Below the pieces are notes generated by a model. That model was not told the origin of the DNA, did not search any database, and saw nothing but the letters and a program-made list of their open reading frames with translations. The position numbers and the translations under genes are program-made. This document shows, one piece after another, positions 26,858 to 35,142 of a stretch of DNA of 43,873 nt (positions within the stretch are counted from its first letter, which is position 1; each line of letters begins with the position of its first letter). Source of the DNA: Pedosphaera sp. (GTDB lineage Bacteria > Verrucomicrobiota > Verrucomicrobiia > Limisphaerales > Pedosphaeraceae); NCBI GenBank assembly GCA_028293325.1, contig JAQGPA010000089.1, positions 1 through 43,873 on the forward strand. The letters run 5' to 3'.

Positions 26858-26875
26858 ACTGTCAGCCAAGACAGT
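26858..26875 (+). promoter_or_regulatory. Leader hairpin before the Asn/Thr-rich protein gene
   Basis: ACTGTC (26858-26863) and GACAGT (26870-26875) pair across a six-base loop. The stem ends three bases before a perfect ribosome-binding site AAGGAGG (26879-26885), which is eight bases from the ATG at 26895. It could tune translation or protect the message, but the stem is short. Confidence 0.3.
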
Positions 26876-26894
26876 TCCAAAGGAGGCCAAGCCT

Positions 26895-27479
26895 ATGTGC
26901 GAAAAGAAAAAAGAAGGAAGCGTTACCCCGAAACCACACCCGCTGCGGGCAAAACAAATGCTTGCGGTCGTCCCGATTTGCCTGCTCGCTTTCATTTTGC
27001 TGGGCATTACTGCCAGCCGGCTTTCCGCTCCCGTGCCGGACAATTCAGCAAAGTCGGGTGGCACGAATTTATTGAATACTCTGCCCGAAATCATCAATGC
27101 CATCCCCCAAGTCTCGAATTGGGTCCGCAGCAACTTCCCCGCCGGCCAAACCAATCCCCTGGCAAATCTCCCCGGGACCAATGCCACTTCCTCGACCACC
27201 AACCTGTCGCAGCAATTCTCCAATTGGCTCGCCAACCGCTTCGGGAACGCCACCAATGGCGCCGCCAATCCGACCAATCTGTCGGGGACAAATGTTGCGG
27301 CAACCAGCACGAATCTATTCCGCGAGTTCACTAACTGGCTCGGCACAAATCTGCCCGGCGGTCTTACCAATTATTCGAGCAATCAATTCGAAACCAACTT
27401 TTCCCCGGGCTTTACCAACGGGTTCCGGACCAATCTTCCCGGTGGTCTAACCAACGATTCCAGCCCGAATCGGCCCTGA
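26895..27479 (+). CDS. Membrane-anchored Asn/Thr-rich repetitive protein
   Basis: 194 residues. Basic N-terminus (MCEKKKEGSV...), a single membrane segment at about 22-40 (MLAVVPICLLAFILLGITAS), then an exported low-complexity domain dominated by Asn, Thr, Gly and Ser with periodic aromatic residues. The nonapeptide TNLPGGLTN occurs twice (151-159 and 179-187), with related units such as FSNWLANRF and FTNWLGTNL. There is no recognised domain. A perfect AAGGAGG eight bases before the ATG shows it is meant to be translated strongly. The repeats suggest an extended surface or cell-wall-associated polymer-like structure. Function unknown. Confidence 0.75.
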   Translation: MCEKKKEGSVTPKPHPLRAKQMLAVVPICLLAFILLGITASRLSAPVPDNSAKSGGTNLLNTLPEIINAIPQVSNWVRSNFPAGQTNPLANLPGTNATSSTTNLSQQFSNWLANRFGNATNGAANPTNLSGTNVAATSTNLFREFTNWLGTNLPGGLTNYSSNQFETNFSPGFTNGFRTNLPGGLTNDSSPNRP

Positions 27480-28002
27480 AACCATCAAACAAGGGTCGGA
27501 TTGACGGTTTGGCCAAAAACCCTGACGCCTACGAATGTAAGATTAAAAATTCTTGACGTAATGGCGGCAAAAAATAGGCTGGTGGCGATTCATGTTGTTT
27601 TGAACTGATGGTCGGCGGTAGGCCGGTCATGGCGAAATCGGTTGAGTCCCAATTTTGCGTGATCGCTCCTCTGCCAACGGCTTTTGCTTCCGGAGCAAGC
27701 CCAGGTGAATGACGTTCGTTTGTCATCTGCCCGGGCGCTGGAGCAGCAGCCATATAATAATGGAAGGCTTGGATGTGCAAATAAGTTACATGGCAGTGCA
27801 GACCGATCGGGCGTACCCGCTCACAAAGCGGGAGCGGGGATTTCAAGAAACCCGTGCGCTGCTTATCGGGGAGCTTTCCCAACCAATCCTGTCCGCCTCT
27901 TCTTTTATTTCCCAAAGCGCACCTGTCGTTTTTTTTCCGCCATGGCCGCGGCCAGGCAATGAGAACCCTGGATTGGAGCACCAAGCCATCTAAGTTGTTC
28001 CC
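27480..28002. other. Long intergenic region, no gene recognised
   Basis: About 520 bases between the Asn/Thr-rich gene and the sulfatase-type gene. Frames on both strands (including a long minus-strand frame that runs into the next gene) lack coding character and ribosome-binding sites. A short hairpin, CCCGCT (27816-27821) with AGCGGG (27827-27832), is present but has no T-run. No promoter could be assigned safely. Confidence 0.45.
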
Positions 28003-29592
28003 ATGTTTCTGGCTGACATATTTCAACTCGAGAACTGGCCGACAGGCTATTTTCTCGCTTCGGCCGGCTTGGCTGCGTTCTGGGCCCTCGAAAATTTCCT
28101 TGTCCAGGCCGCTCTCTTTGATCTGCCCCCCATCACCCGGCATCCCCGCATTTACCAGTTCATGCGGTTGAGCATAAACCTCGTGGCTGCGGGCATCATC
28201 GTCCTCGCCTTCAACCGGCCATGGCTGACCTTGATTGCGGCGCTCAATTTCGGGCTCTCCCTTATCGTTATCGCTTATGGCCAGTATTTTCACCGCGCCT
28301 GTTCTCTCTACTATGCTGTGAAAAATATCCGGGAAGGTCTCAAAGTCTCCTCCTTTGCTTTTCATATCATTCCGCCTATCGCCTGGGCCGGACTACTGAG
28401 CTCCCTGGTCTTTAAAATATTTTTGATTTTTCAGATCCAGCCGCAACCTGTGTCTTTCCATGGCAATGGGCTCGCGCTTGGTTTCCTGCTTCTGCTGCTG
28501 TTTGCCCTCATCATGTTTTTGCAATATACCAGTTTCCGCTTCAAAAGCATGGGCATCACCTCCATCACTCGTGCCGTTTTTGCTTACGGCTACGTAAACA
28601 GTTGGATTGCTGAATTCTTCGTCGCACCAGATACCCGCCAGGTGGTCAACGAATTGGCGGAACTCCAAAAGGTCTCCCCGGACCGGCTAACGGCCACCGA
28701 ACCCGCCTGGCCTGTGGGTGACAAGGTGGTAGTGCTCCAATTGGAAAGCTTTGGTTGGAACGTGGTGAATCATCACATTAACGGCCGGGAAGTGACGCCT
28801 TACTTCAACAGCCTGGTCCACTCCAGCCGCCTTTTCAAAATCCAGGCCTATCATGCCATCGGCACCGCAGACATGGATTATGCCGTGCTTTCCGGCGGCA
28901 CTCCCAGCCCGCACCTCATCAGTTACTTCGTGCCGGACATCGACTACACGAACGCCCTCCCCCGCTTCATGCAACAGCACGGCTTCCGCACCGTGGCCCT
29001 CCACGGCGCCACCGGCGAGTTTTATTCCCGGCGCAATAACTTCGTGCGCATGGGCTTTGATGAAATCCAGTTCCGGGAGGATTTTCGCGGGCGTCCCGTT
29101 AAACATAGTTATTGGGGCGTGCGGGATGAGGAACTTTTCCGCATCTCCAGTGAAAAAATGCGCAATGCCCGTGGTCCGGAATTCCATTTTATCATCACCT
29201 TGGATACCCACGGACCGTTCAACCTCATCCACGAAGACGAGAAGGAAATTTTTCCCGGCAGTCCCATTTGGCAGGAAAATTATTTTAACAGCATGCATGC
29301 GCTCGACCGGAACCTGCGCGATTACGTCGAGTCCCTCCCGACGGGCACCACCGTAATTCTTTATGGCGACCACACTTCCGGCGTGGAATACGATACTTTT
29401 AAACCGGCCCGTGAAGGAGACGTTGAATATGTCCCCTGCCTCGTCCATGTCCGTAGGGCTCCGGAATCATGGCCCGCAGTGGAAACGACGCCCTCTTCAT
29501 TGCCATCGGATCTGCGTATGCTTGATGTGATGAATTTCCTGCGGCGGCAGGTCGCTCGGGAACAAAAGCCAGCCAGTTCCCTGGTTGCCTGA
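28003..29592 (+). CDS. LtaS-like phosphoglycerol transferase / sulfatase-superfamily membrane enzyme
   Basis: 529 residues. About five membrane helices in the first 200 residues are followed by an extracytoplasmic alkaline-phosphatase-fold domain (about 240-500). Markers are VVLQLESFGW (metal-binding Glu), AIGTADMDYAVLSGG (candidate nucleophile Thr, as in LtaS), TLDTHGPFNL and ILYGDHTSGVEY (metal-binding Asp-His). This is the arrangement of lipoteichoic acid synthase and of the OpgB/EptA relatives that move phosphoglycerol or phosphoethanolamine to glycans. A Gram-negative bacterium would use such an enzyme to decorate periplasmic or surface glycans; the acceptor is unknown. The ATG at 28003 lacks a clear ribosome-binding site but begins the first helix region sensibly. 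Confidence 0.85.
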   Translation: MFLADIFQLENWPTGYFLASAGLAAFWALENFLVQAALFDLPPITRHPRIYQFMRLSINLVAAGIIVLAFNRPWLTLIAALNFGLSLIVIAYGQYFHRACSLYYAVKNIREGLKVSSFAFHIIPPIAWAGLLSSLVFKIFLIFQIQPQPVSFHGNGLALGFLLLLLFALIMFLQYTSFRFKSMGITSITRAVFAYGYVNSWIAEFFVAPDTRQVVNELAELQKVSPDRLTATEPAWPVGDKVVVLQLESFGWNVVNHHINGREVTPYFNSLVHSSRLFKIQAYHAIGTADMDYAVLSGGTPSPHLISYFVPDIDYTNALPRFMQQHGFRTVALHGATGEFYSRRNNFVRMGFDEIQFREDFRGRPVKHSYWGVRDEELFRISSEKMRNARGPEFHFIITLDTHGPFNLIHEDEKEIFPGSPIWQENYFNSMHALDRNLRDYVESLPTGTTVILYGDHTSGVEYDTFKPAREGDVEYVPCLVHVRRAPESWPAVETTPSSLPSDLRMLDVMNFLRRQVAREQKPASSLVA

Positions 29593-29919
29593 TTTGAGAC
29601 CTTCCATCCGTTAGATTCTCATCCGTCCAACTGGTTCGCCTATCTGAAGTGGAAGCGCGCTCATATAGGACATATACCTACTTTACTCCCTCGTTTTATG
29701 GTGCTACTGTTGAGCTACCAACCTGCTGGATTCGCAAGCGCTCGCAGACTGGCTTTATCAGGAAGTGACCCAACTGATCTTTTTAACATCACTTCCTGGT
29801 GAGCCGTGGCGGTAAATCATACTCTCATTTTCACATCGGTATTGAGCAGAGCCAACTCCAGAACAGAAAATGACAGGGAAGTGTCGTCGTCATAAATTGG
29901 CATTCCTGAATAATTTTCT
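29593..29919. other. Intergenic region with a 10-bp inverted repeat
   Basis: 327 bases with no gene seen. CAGGAAGTGA (29759-29768) and TCACTTCCTG (29789-29798) form a perfect inverted repeat with a 20-base spacer that contains a short T-run. It lies 122 bases before the next start codon and 166 bases after the previous stop, so it could be an operator for the phosphoesterase gene or a late terminator. Confidence 0.5.
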
Positions 29920-32900
29920 GTGACAAAGTCCTTTGTAGCGCGCGCAATTCTCGGTGGCGCCTGCGCTTTTATGATCGCGGTCTGGAGCACGCCCGCGCTC
30001 GCAGCCGTCCCGGTGGTGACTGGTCAATGGGATTTCGATGCAGGCGACCTGCGGGCCACCGTGGGTGCCGACTTGCAATTTGTGGGCGACACCGCCGGCA
30101 ACACCACTTTTCCCGTCCTGAACATCAACGGCCAACCCGCCTCGGTCATGGCCTTCCCCGGCAATTCCACCAGTCAGGGCTTTTACCTCCGTCACGGAGC
30201 CAAACCCAACGGCGGCGGACAATTCGTCAACCAATACACTTTGATCATGGACGTGATGTATCCCGCCTCCAGCAGTGATCAATGGCGGGCGTTGTTCCAA
30301 ACCGATCCCTTCAATCACACCGGCAATGAGGCGGATTTCTTCGTCGGCAACAATGGCTCGCTTCCGGCGCCCGACGGCATCGGAACCGATGGCCAGTTTG
30401 ACGGCTCGCTCGCCCCGAATACCTGGTATCGCATCGCCCTTGTCGTGGATCTGACCGCCACCAACGGCCAGCAACTCACCAAGTATATCAACGGCGCAAA
30501 AGTGGCGACTCAATCTCTGGCGGGAGGCTTGGATGGCCGTTATGCTCTCGGTCCCACCGCCCAACTTTTTACGAGTGGCATCAGCGGCTCCACCCAGCCG
30601 GGTTTTGTTAACAGTATCCGCTTTGCCAATGGCCCCATGTCCGACGCTGCCATCACGGCTTTGGGCGGGCCCTCTGCCAACGGCATTGCCCAGGCTGTTG
30701 CGCCATTGCAAATCTCCAGCCTTAACGTCTCCGGCATTTCCATCACCTTGAACTGGACCGGAGCCGCGGACGCTGTCCAGGTCGAGTCAACCGCCGACCC
30801 CTCCCAACCTGACTGGCAGCCCTTAGGGGATCCCACCACCAATCGCAGCATTGCGTTTCAAGAACGCGCCGACAGCTTCTTTTACCGTCTGGAACAAATC
30901 GGTGTGCCTTCCGGGGGCATCGGCTCGCTCCTACCGCCGCCGGTGGATCCATTGGTGGTGGGCCAAAACTGCCTGCCCTCCTTCCAAACTTTAAATTCAG
31001 CCGGCCAGAACCTGGTGGTGGGAGGCCGGCCCGTGGATCTCGCCCTATCACCCGATGGCACGAAGGTTTTTCTGAAGAACATGAACAATGTGCAGGTCGT
31101 GGATGTGGCTACCTGGCGGTTGCGGCAAACCATATCCTACCCGGCCGACGGCGCCTCCATGCACGGAATCGCAACCAGCCGGGATGGCGCACATGTCTAT
31201 GTGACCGGAGCCCGGAATCAAATTTACGATTATACGGTGTCCACCAACGGCCTGCTCTCCTACTCGCGCACCGTTATCCTGCCCGATAATTCAGACCCTT
31301 GCGGCCTGGCAATTTCCGCCGATGGCACCAAAGCCTACGTTTGCCTCGGCAAGAACAACACCCTGGGTGTGGTGGACCTTCCGTCGGGCATTACGCTGTG
31401 GGAAATCAATGTCGGCATGGCGCCATGGGATGTCGCGCTTTCACCCGATGGCGCCACCGCTGCTGTTTCCGACTGGGGTGGTCGTCGCGGGGTCGCGGGT
31501 GACCTGACTGCTTTTTCCGCCGGCAGCTACGTGGTGGTGGATGACCGCGGCATCGCCTCCAGCGGGGCAGTCTCGTTTGTGGACTTGAATCAAAACCGCG
31601 AAGTGTCGCAAGTGCCCACCGGACTGCATCCTTCTGATCTGGAATTAAGCCCGGATGGCAACACCTTGTTTGTGGCCAATGCCAATTCCGACACCGTCAC
31701 CGTGATCAACACCCAGACCAAGGCGGTCCGGGAAACCATCCTCGTGCGCCCGGATCCAACGCTTCCTTTCGGCAGCGAGTCGGATGGCTTGGCCGTCAGC
31801 AAGGATGGGAAAACCCTTTTCGTGGCCAGCGCCGGCAACAACGCCGTTGCTGTTATTGAACTGCCCAACCTCCAGCATACGAACAGTCTGTTGCAGGGGT
31901 TCTTCCCCACCGATTGGTATCCCGGCGCCGTGGTCGTTGACAGCAACTTTGTTTATGTCGCCAATGTCAAAGGCCTGGGCTCGCTCCCCAGCAACCTTTT
32001 CGCTTATCAGGGCACCGCCGGAAAAATTCCCGTCCCAACCACCGATGCATTAAGTAAATTGACCGCCCGTGTGCAGGAAAATGGATTGATCCCGCAAATC
32101 CTGCAAACCAAGGCGCCGGCGCAAGCCGGTCAACCCCCACTGCCCGTGCCGGGTCGTGTCGGCGAACCCTCCGTCTTTCAACATGTCGTTTACGTCATCA
32201 AGGAAAACAAGACCTACGACATCGTCCTGGGCGACATTCCACGCGGCAATGGCAATTCCAACCTCTGCCTCTTCCCCCAATTCGTCACGCCCAACCACCA
32301 CGCCCTGGCCACTCAATATGTGCTCCTGGATAATTACTACTGCAACGGCGTTCTCTCCTCCGATGGCCATTCCTGGTCGGTCGAAGCCAACGCCTCGGAC
32401 CACATCGAAAAATCCTTCGCCGCCTTCGCCCGCAGTTACAGTCTCGGCACGGATGCCCTCACCTATTCCTCTTCCGGCTTCATCTGGAACAACGTCTTGA
32501 GTCACGGACTTTCCTTCCGCAACTACGGCGAACTGATCTTCAGTTCGCCGGCCCCGGGCGGCAGCACCTGGTTGCAGATTTATACGGATTACACCAACCA
32601 TGCCGGCCAAATCAATTTCCGGCACAACACCGGTGTTGCCCCGCTCTGGCCTTACACCTGCACCAACGTGCCGGGCTGGAACTTGGGCATCCCCGATGTC
32701 GTGCGGGCCGACGGCTTCATCCAGGAATTGCACACGGCGGAATCCAATGGCGTCTGGGCCGCTTTCCATATCCTCTATTTGCCGGAAGACCACACGGCTG
32801 GTTCCACACCTGGATATCCCACGCCGCGCGCGCAACTCGCTGATAACGACCTCGCGCTTGGCCGCGCCGTGGAGGCCGTCACCAAAAGCCGGTTCGGCAG

Positions 32901-33423
32901 CAACACCTGCATCTTCGTCATCGAGGACGATCCCCAAAGCGGTTACGACCATGTGGACGGCCACCGCTCACTCTGTTTGGTCATCAGTCCCTATACCAAG
33001 CGCGGCCAGACCATCAGCAAATTCTACAACCAGGTCGGCGTCGTTCACACCATGGAACAAATGCTCGGGCTGCCGCCCATGAACCAGCAGGATGCCGCCG
33101 GCCCGCTGATGACGGATTGCTTCACCAACACTCCCGACTTCACCCCGTACACCGCGCTGGCCAATAACGTTCCGCTGGATGAAATGAACCCCGGCACGCT
33201 CGCCGCGCTCAGTTGGCAGGATCGCTATTGGGCCGGTAAAAGTGTGAAGCTCGATTTCAGCAAGCCCGACCTCATCAACGAAGACACCTTCAACCGCATC
33301 ATCTGGCATTCCGTCCGCGGCTATTCCCGTTACCCCTCCGAGTTTGTCGGTGCTCATGGCAAAGGCTTGAAAAAGCTCGGTCTGGCCCTGGATAAAAACG
33401 CCCGCAAGGATGATGACGATTGA
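29920..33423 (+). CDS. Secreted LamG / YncE beta-propeller / phosphoesterase fusion
   Basis: 1167 residues. The signal peptide ends ALAAV (about 29). A concanavalin-like (LamG) domain is at about 32-260 (GQWDFDAGDLRATVG, YTLIMDVMYPASSSDQW). An STNL-type module is at about 265-325 (AVQVESTADPSQPDWQPLGD, FFYRLEQI). A seven-bladed-type propeller of YncE repeats is at about 345-700 (PVDLALSPDGTKVF, PSDLELSPDGNTLFVANANS). A phosphoesterase/acid-phosphatase domain is at about 755-1090 (HVVYVIKENKTYDIVLGD, SSDGHSWSVEANASDH, VIEDDPQSGYDHVDGHR, with metal-binding Asp/His). The propeller-phosphoesterase pair is a known combination; the N-terminal LamG addition is less usual. It ends in an acidic RKDDDD tail. 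The start is GTG 29920; no ATG is available until residue 18 and no strong ribosome-binding site is visible. It probably hydrolyses phosphate esters outside the cell. Confidence 0.85.
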   Translation: MTKSFVARAILGGACAFMIAVWSTPALAAVPVVTGQWDFDAGDLRATVGADLQFVGDTAGNTTFPVLNINGQPASVMAFPGNSTSQGFYLRHGAKPNGGGQFVNQYTLIMDVMYPASSSDQWRALFQTDPFNHTGNEADFFVGNNGSLPAPDGIGTDGQFDGSLAPNTWYRIALVVDLTATNGQQLTKYINGAKVATQSLAGGLDGRYALGPTAQLFTSGISGSTQPGFVNSIRFANGPMSDAAITALGGPSANGIAQAVAPLQISSLNVSGISITLNWTGAADAVQVESTADPSQPDWQPLGDPTTNRSIAFQERADSFFYRLEQIGVPSGGIGSLLPPPVDPLVVGQNCLPSFQTLNSAGQNLVVGGRPVDLALSPDGTKVFLKNMNNVQVVDVATWRLRQTISYPADGASMHGIATSRDGAHVYVTGARNQIYDYTVSTNGLLSYSRTVILPDNSDPCGLAISADGTKAYVCLGKNNTLGVVDLPSGITLWEINVGMAPWDVALSPDGATAAVSDWGGRRGVAGDLTAFSAGSYVVVDDRGIASSGAVSFVDLNQNREVSQVPTGLHPSDLELSPDGNTLFVANANSDTVTVINTQTKAVRETILVRPDPTLPFGSESDGLAVSKDGKTLFVASAGNNAVAVIELPNLQHTNSLLQGFFPTDWYPGAVVVDSNFVYVANVKGLGSLPSNLFAYQGTAGKIPVPTTDALSKLTARVQENGLIPQILQTKAPAQAGQPPLPVPGRVGEPSVFQHVVYVIKENKTYDIVLGDIPRGNGNSNLCLFPQFVTPNHHALATQYVLLDNYYCNGVLSSDGHSWSVEANASDHIEKSFAAFARSYSLGTDALTYSSSGFIWNNVLSHGLSFRNYGELIFSSPAPGGSTWLQIYTDYTNHAGQINFRHNTGVAPLWPYTCTNVPGWNLGIPDVVRADGFIQELHTAESNGVWAAFHILYLPEDHTAGSTPGYPTPRAQLADNDLALGRAVEAVTKSRFGSNTCIFVIEDDPQSGYDHVDGHRSLCLVISPYTKRGQTISKFYNQVGVVHTMEQMLGLPPMNQQDAAGPLMTDCFTNTPDFTPYTALANNVPLDEMNPGTLAALSWQDRYWAGKSVKLDFSKPDLINEDTFNRIIWHSVRGYSRYPSEFVGAHGKGLKKLGLALDKNARKDDDD

Positions 33424-33752
33424 GTAAGCAGTTGTTTCAGCCTGGCGCAACGCAACACCAAATTGCGCCACGCTTTTCCACCCGCATCTCTCCGGCGACA
33501 CGGACAGCAGGCTGAAGACCATCCGGCGTGGGGAGGCGCCGGTGGGGGAGGTGGGGAGGCCCTCAGCCTGTGTCCGGCTAAGTCTGTCGCTCGTGAAGGA
33601 GTGACTGCATGAGTCTTTCATATATCTCCCCTCCTCAAATCGAAATGGGGTGAACACCCTATGTTGATACCGCAGCCAAAAGTTTAAAAAAACAGGCGAC
33701 CAAACCGGGCTCGCCACCGCATACCCCAACCTCAATCAAACATAGACCACAC
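33424..33752. other. Intergenic region with a long imperfect stem and a G-rich loop
   Basis: 329 bases without a gene. CGGACAGCAGGCTGA (33501-33515) pairs with TCAGCCTGTGTCCG (33563-33576) apart from one bulged base. The 47-base loop contains several runs of four or five G separated by short spacers (33529-33559). The structure lies between the phosphoesterase gene and infA and might stop transcription or form a stable RNA element; no T-run follows. Confidence 0.55.
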
Positions 33753-33965
33753 ATGGAAGACCACATTGAAACCGAAGGCCGGGTCCTCGCCGTTTTGGCC
33801 GGGACATTGTTTCGCGTTGAACTCAACAATCGCCACCAGGTGCTCGCGCACATCTCCGGCAAAATGCGCAAACGCTTCATCCGCCTCACCGTCGGCGACC
33901 GCGTTAGAATGGAAATGTCCCCCTACGATCTCTCCAAGGCGCGCATCACTTTTCGCCTCGGTTGA
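33753..33965 (+). CDS. infA: Translation initiation factor IF-1
   Basis: 70 residues covering the whole S1/OB-fold protein. [20 protein letters not shown], then [20 protein letters not shown], then [20 protein letters not shown] match IF-1 motif for motif, including the conserved HISGKMR loop that contacts 16S rRNA at the A site. The protein blocks the A site during initiation. It stands alone here, away from the ribosomal protein genes with which it is often grouped; several bacteria have such isolated or second copies. No strong ribosome-binding site precedes the ATG. It converges with the receiver-domain remnant and the kdp operon on the other strand. Confidence 0.95.
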   Translation: MEDHIETEGRVLAVLAGTLFRVELNNRHQVLAHISGKMRKRFIRLTVGDRVRMEMSPYDLSKARITFRLG

Positions 33966-33966
33966 T

Positions 33967-34143
33967 TCACTCCGCCAGTTCTTGCAACACTTCCTTCACC
34001 ATCTCTCCCGTCGGCGGTTTCACGCGAAACGCTTTTGCCCACAGCGCCTCGGCCATCTCCCGGTCGCGCTGCTCGGGCGATGAGGTCAGGATCACCACCG
34101 GTATCCGCTGCAAGGTTTCTTCCTGGCAGTATGACTTAATCTT
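33967..34143 (-). pseudogene. C-terminal half of a response-regulator receiver domain
   Basis: Codon by codon this strand reads ...LQRIPVVILTSSPEQRDREM, then AEALWAKAFRVKPPTGEMVK and EVLQELAE before a stop. This is the beta4-alpha4-beta5-alpha5 part of a CheY-like receiver, with the conserved Thr/Ser (LTSS) and the invariant Lys before Pro (VKP). An in-frame TAG at 34144-34146 closes the frame upstream and the half carrying the phosphorylated Asp is missing, so it is a relic of a separate regulator. KdpE, 300 bases away, is complete and of a different type (OmpR class). The stop lies two bases from the infA stop on the other strand. Confidence 0.75.
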
Positions 34144-34146
34144 CTA

Positions 34147-34446
34147 ATTGTCTTGGTTGATCGGCGGATAGCCCGGGCTGCTCGCGAGGCGCTAGAGCAT
34201 TGACAGAAATGATGTAGTTCCCTGGTAACACATTGATCAAGTAACATCGCGCCTGCCAGCGAGAGCTGGGCCAGTATCTTGCCGCTTTCCTTCTCATTCT
34301 GCGGTTTCGCCGAGAGCGGCGGCACTTTTGCCGGAGGTATCCAGTGAAGATAAGTCAAAAATTAATCACGGAAATAATCATTCGGAAATCCTATCTTTAC
34401 CTGATTCCTTTCCCTCGCCCCCCATATTGGCCGTGCGCAAGCACCC
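34147..34446. other. Degenerate sequence between receiver remnant and kdpE
   Basis: About 300 bases. Minus-strand frames are interrupted and I recognise no protein in them; a frame of 88 codons crosses the receiver remnant in another register and looks like a shadow. The rest of the lost regulator gene may once have been here. It also forms the region downstream of kdpE, but no clear terminator hairpin was seen. Confidence 0.4.
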
Positions 34447-35142
34447 TTACTTCACCGCCAAACGGTACCCAACGCCCGACTCCGTGATAAACATTTCCGG
34501 CTCCGAGGGGTTTTCCTCCACCTTTTCCCGCAGGTGGGCCATGTAAACGCGCAGGTAATGCGTTTGCTCGGCGTAATTGGGACCCCAAACTTCCTTGAGA
34601 ATCTGGCGATGCGTCAGCACCTTGCCGGCGTGCCGCACAAACAACTGCAACAACGCATATTCCGTCGCCGTCATTTTGACCGTTATGCCGTTCACCTTGA
34701 CGCTGCGCGAAGTCAAATCCACCTCCAGCCGCCCGGATTTATAAACCGCCACATCCGCCGTCGGTTGCGCATGCCGCTGCGCCACCCGCAACCGCGCCAG
34801 CAATTCCCCCGTGCCAAACGGCTTGGTCAAATAATCATCCGCGCCATTGTCCAGCGCCGCGATTTTATCCGCTTCCCGGTCGCGCACGGATAACACAATC
34901 ACCGGCACTCCGGTCCATTCGCGCAGCTTCTTGAGCACGCTCACCCCATCCATGTCCGGCAAGCCCAAATCCAGGATCACCACGTCGGGCCGACGGTGCG
35001 CAGCCTCGGCCAGCCCCAATTGCCCATTCGCCGCCTCAAAAACCTGATAGCCGTTCGCCTCCAGGTTGATCCGCAACAGACGGCGTATTTGCACCTCGTC
35101 ATCAATCACCAGTGCCACTGGGGTAAGCGTTTCCTCACTCAT
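34447..35142 (-). CDS. kdpE: KdpE response regulator
   Basis: 231 residues, OmpR/PhoB class. Receiver domain 1-120 with acidic pair IDDE, phosphorylation site in VVILDLGLPDMDG (D58) and YLTKPFGTGELLAR. The winged-helix DNA-binding domain is at about 130-230 (TATEYALLQLFVRHAGKVLT, NYAEQTHYLRVYMAHLREKV, ESGVGYRL). It is activated by KdpD and turns on kdp transcription when potassium is limiting. The start ATG 35142 overlaps the kdpD stop by four bases (ATGA) and gives the family N-terminus; a longer frame to 35187 is only the kdpD overlap. Last gene of the operon. Confidence 0.96.
   Translation of the reverse strand: MSEETLTPVALVIDDEVQIRRLLRINLEANGYQVFEAANGQLGLAEAAHRRPDVVILDLGLPDMDGVSVLKKLREWTGVPVIVLSVRDREADKIAALDNGADDYLTKPFGTGELLARLRVAQRHAQPTADVAVYKSGRLEVDLTSRSVKVNGITVKMTATEYALLQLFVRHAGKVLTHRQILKEVWGPNYAEQTHYLRVYMAHLREKVEENPSEPEMFITESGVGYRLAVK

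Noticed and set aside
26849..27370. 173-codon minus-strand frame opposite the Asn/Thr-rich gene
   Set aside because: The plus-strand gene has a perfect ribosome-binding site and a logical signal anchor; the minus frame has neither.
27529..28365. 278-codon minus-strand frame overlapping the LtaS-like gene start
   Set aside because: Half lies antisense to a well-supported membrane enzyme and the rest has no recognisable sequence or ribosome-binding site.
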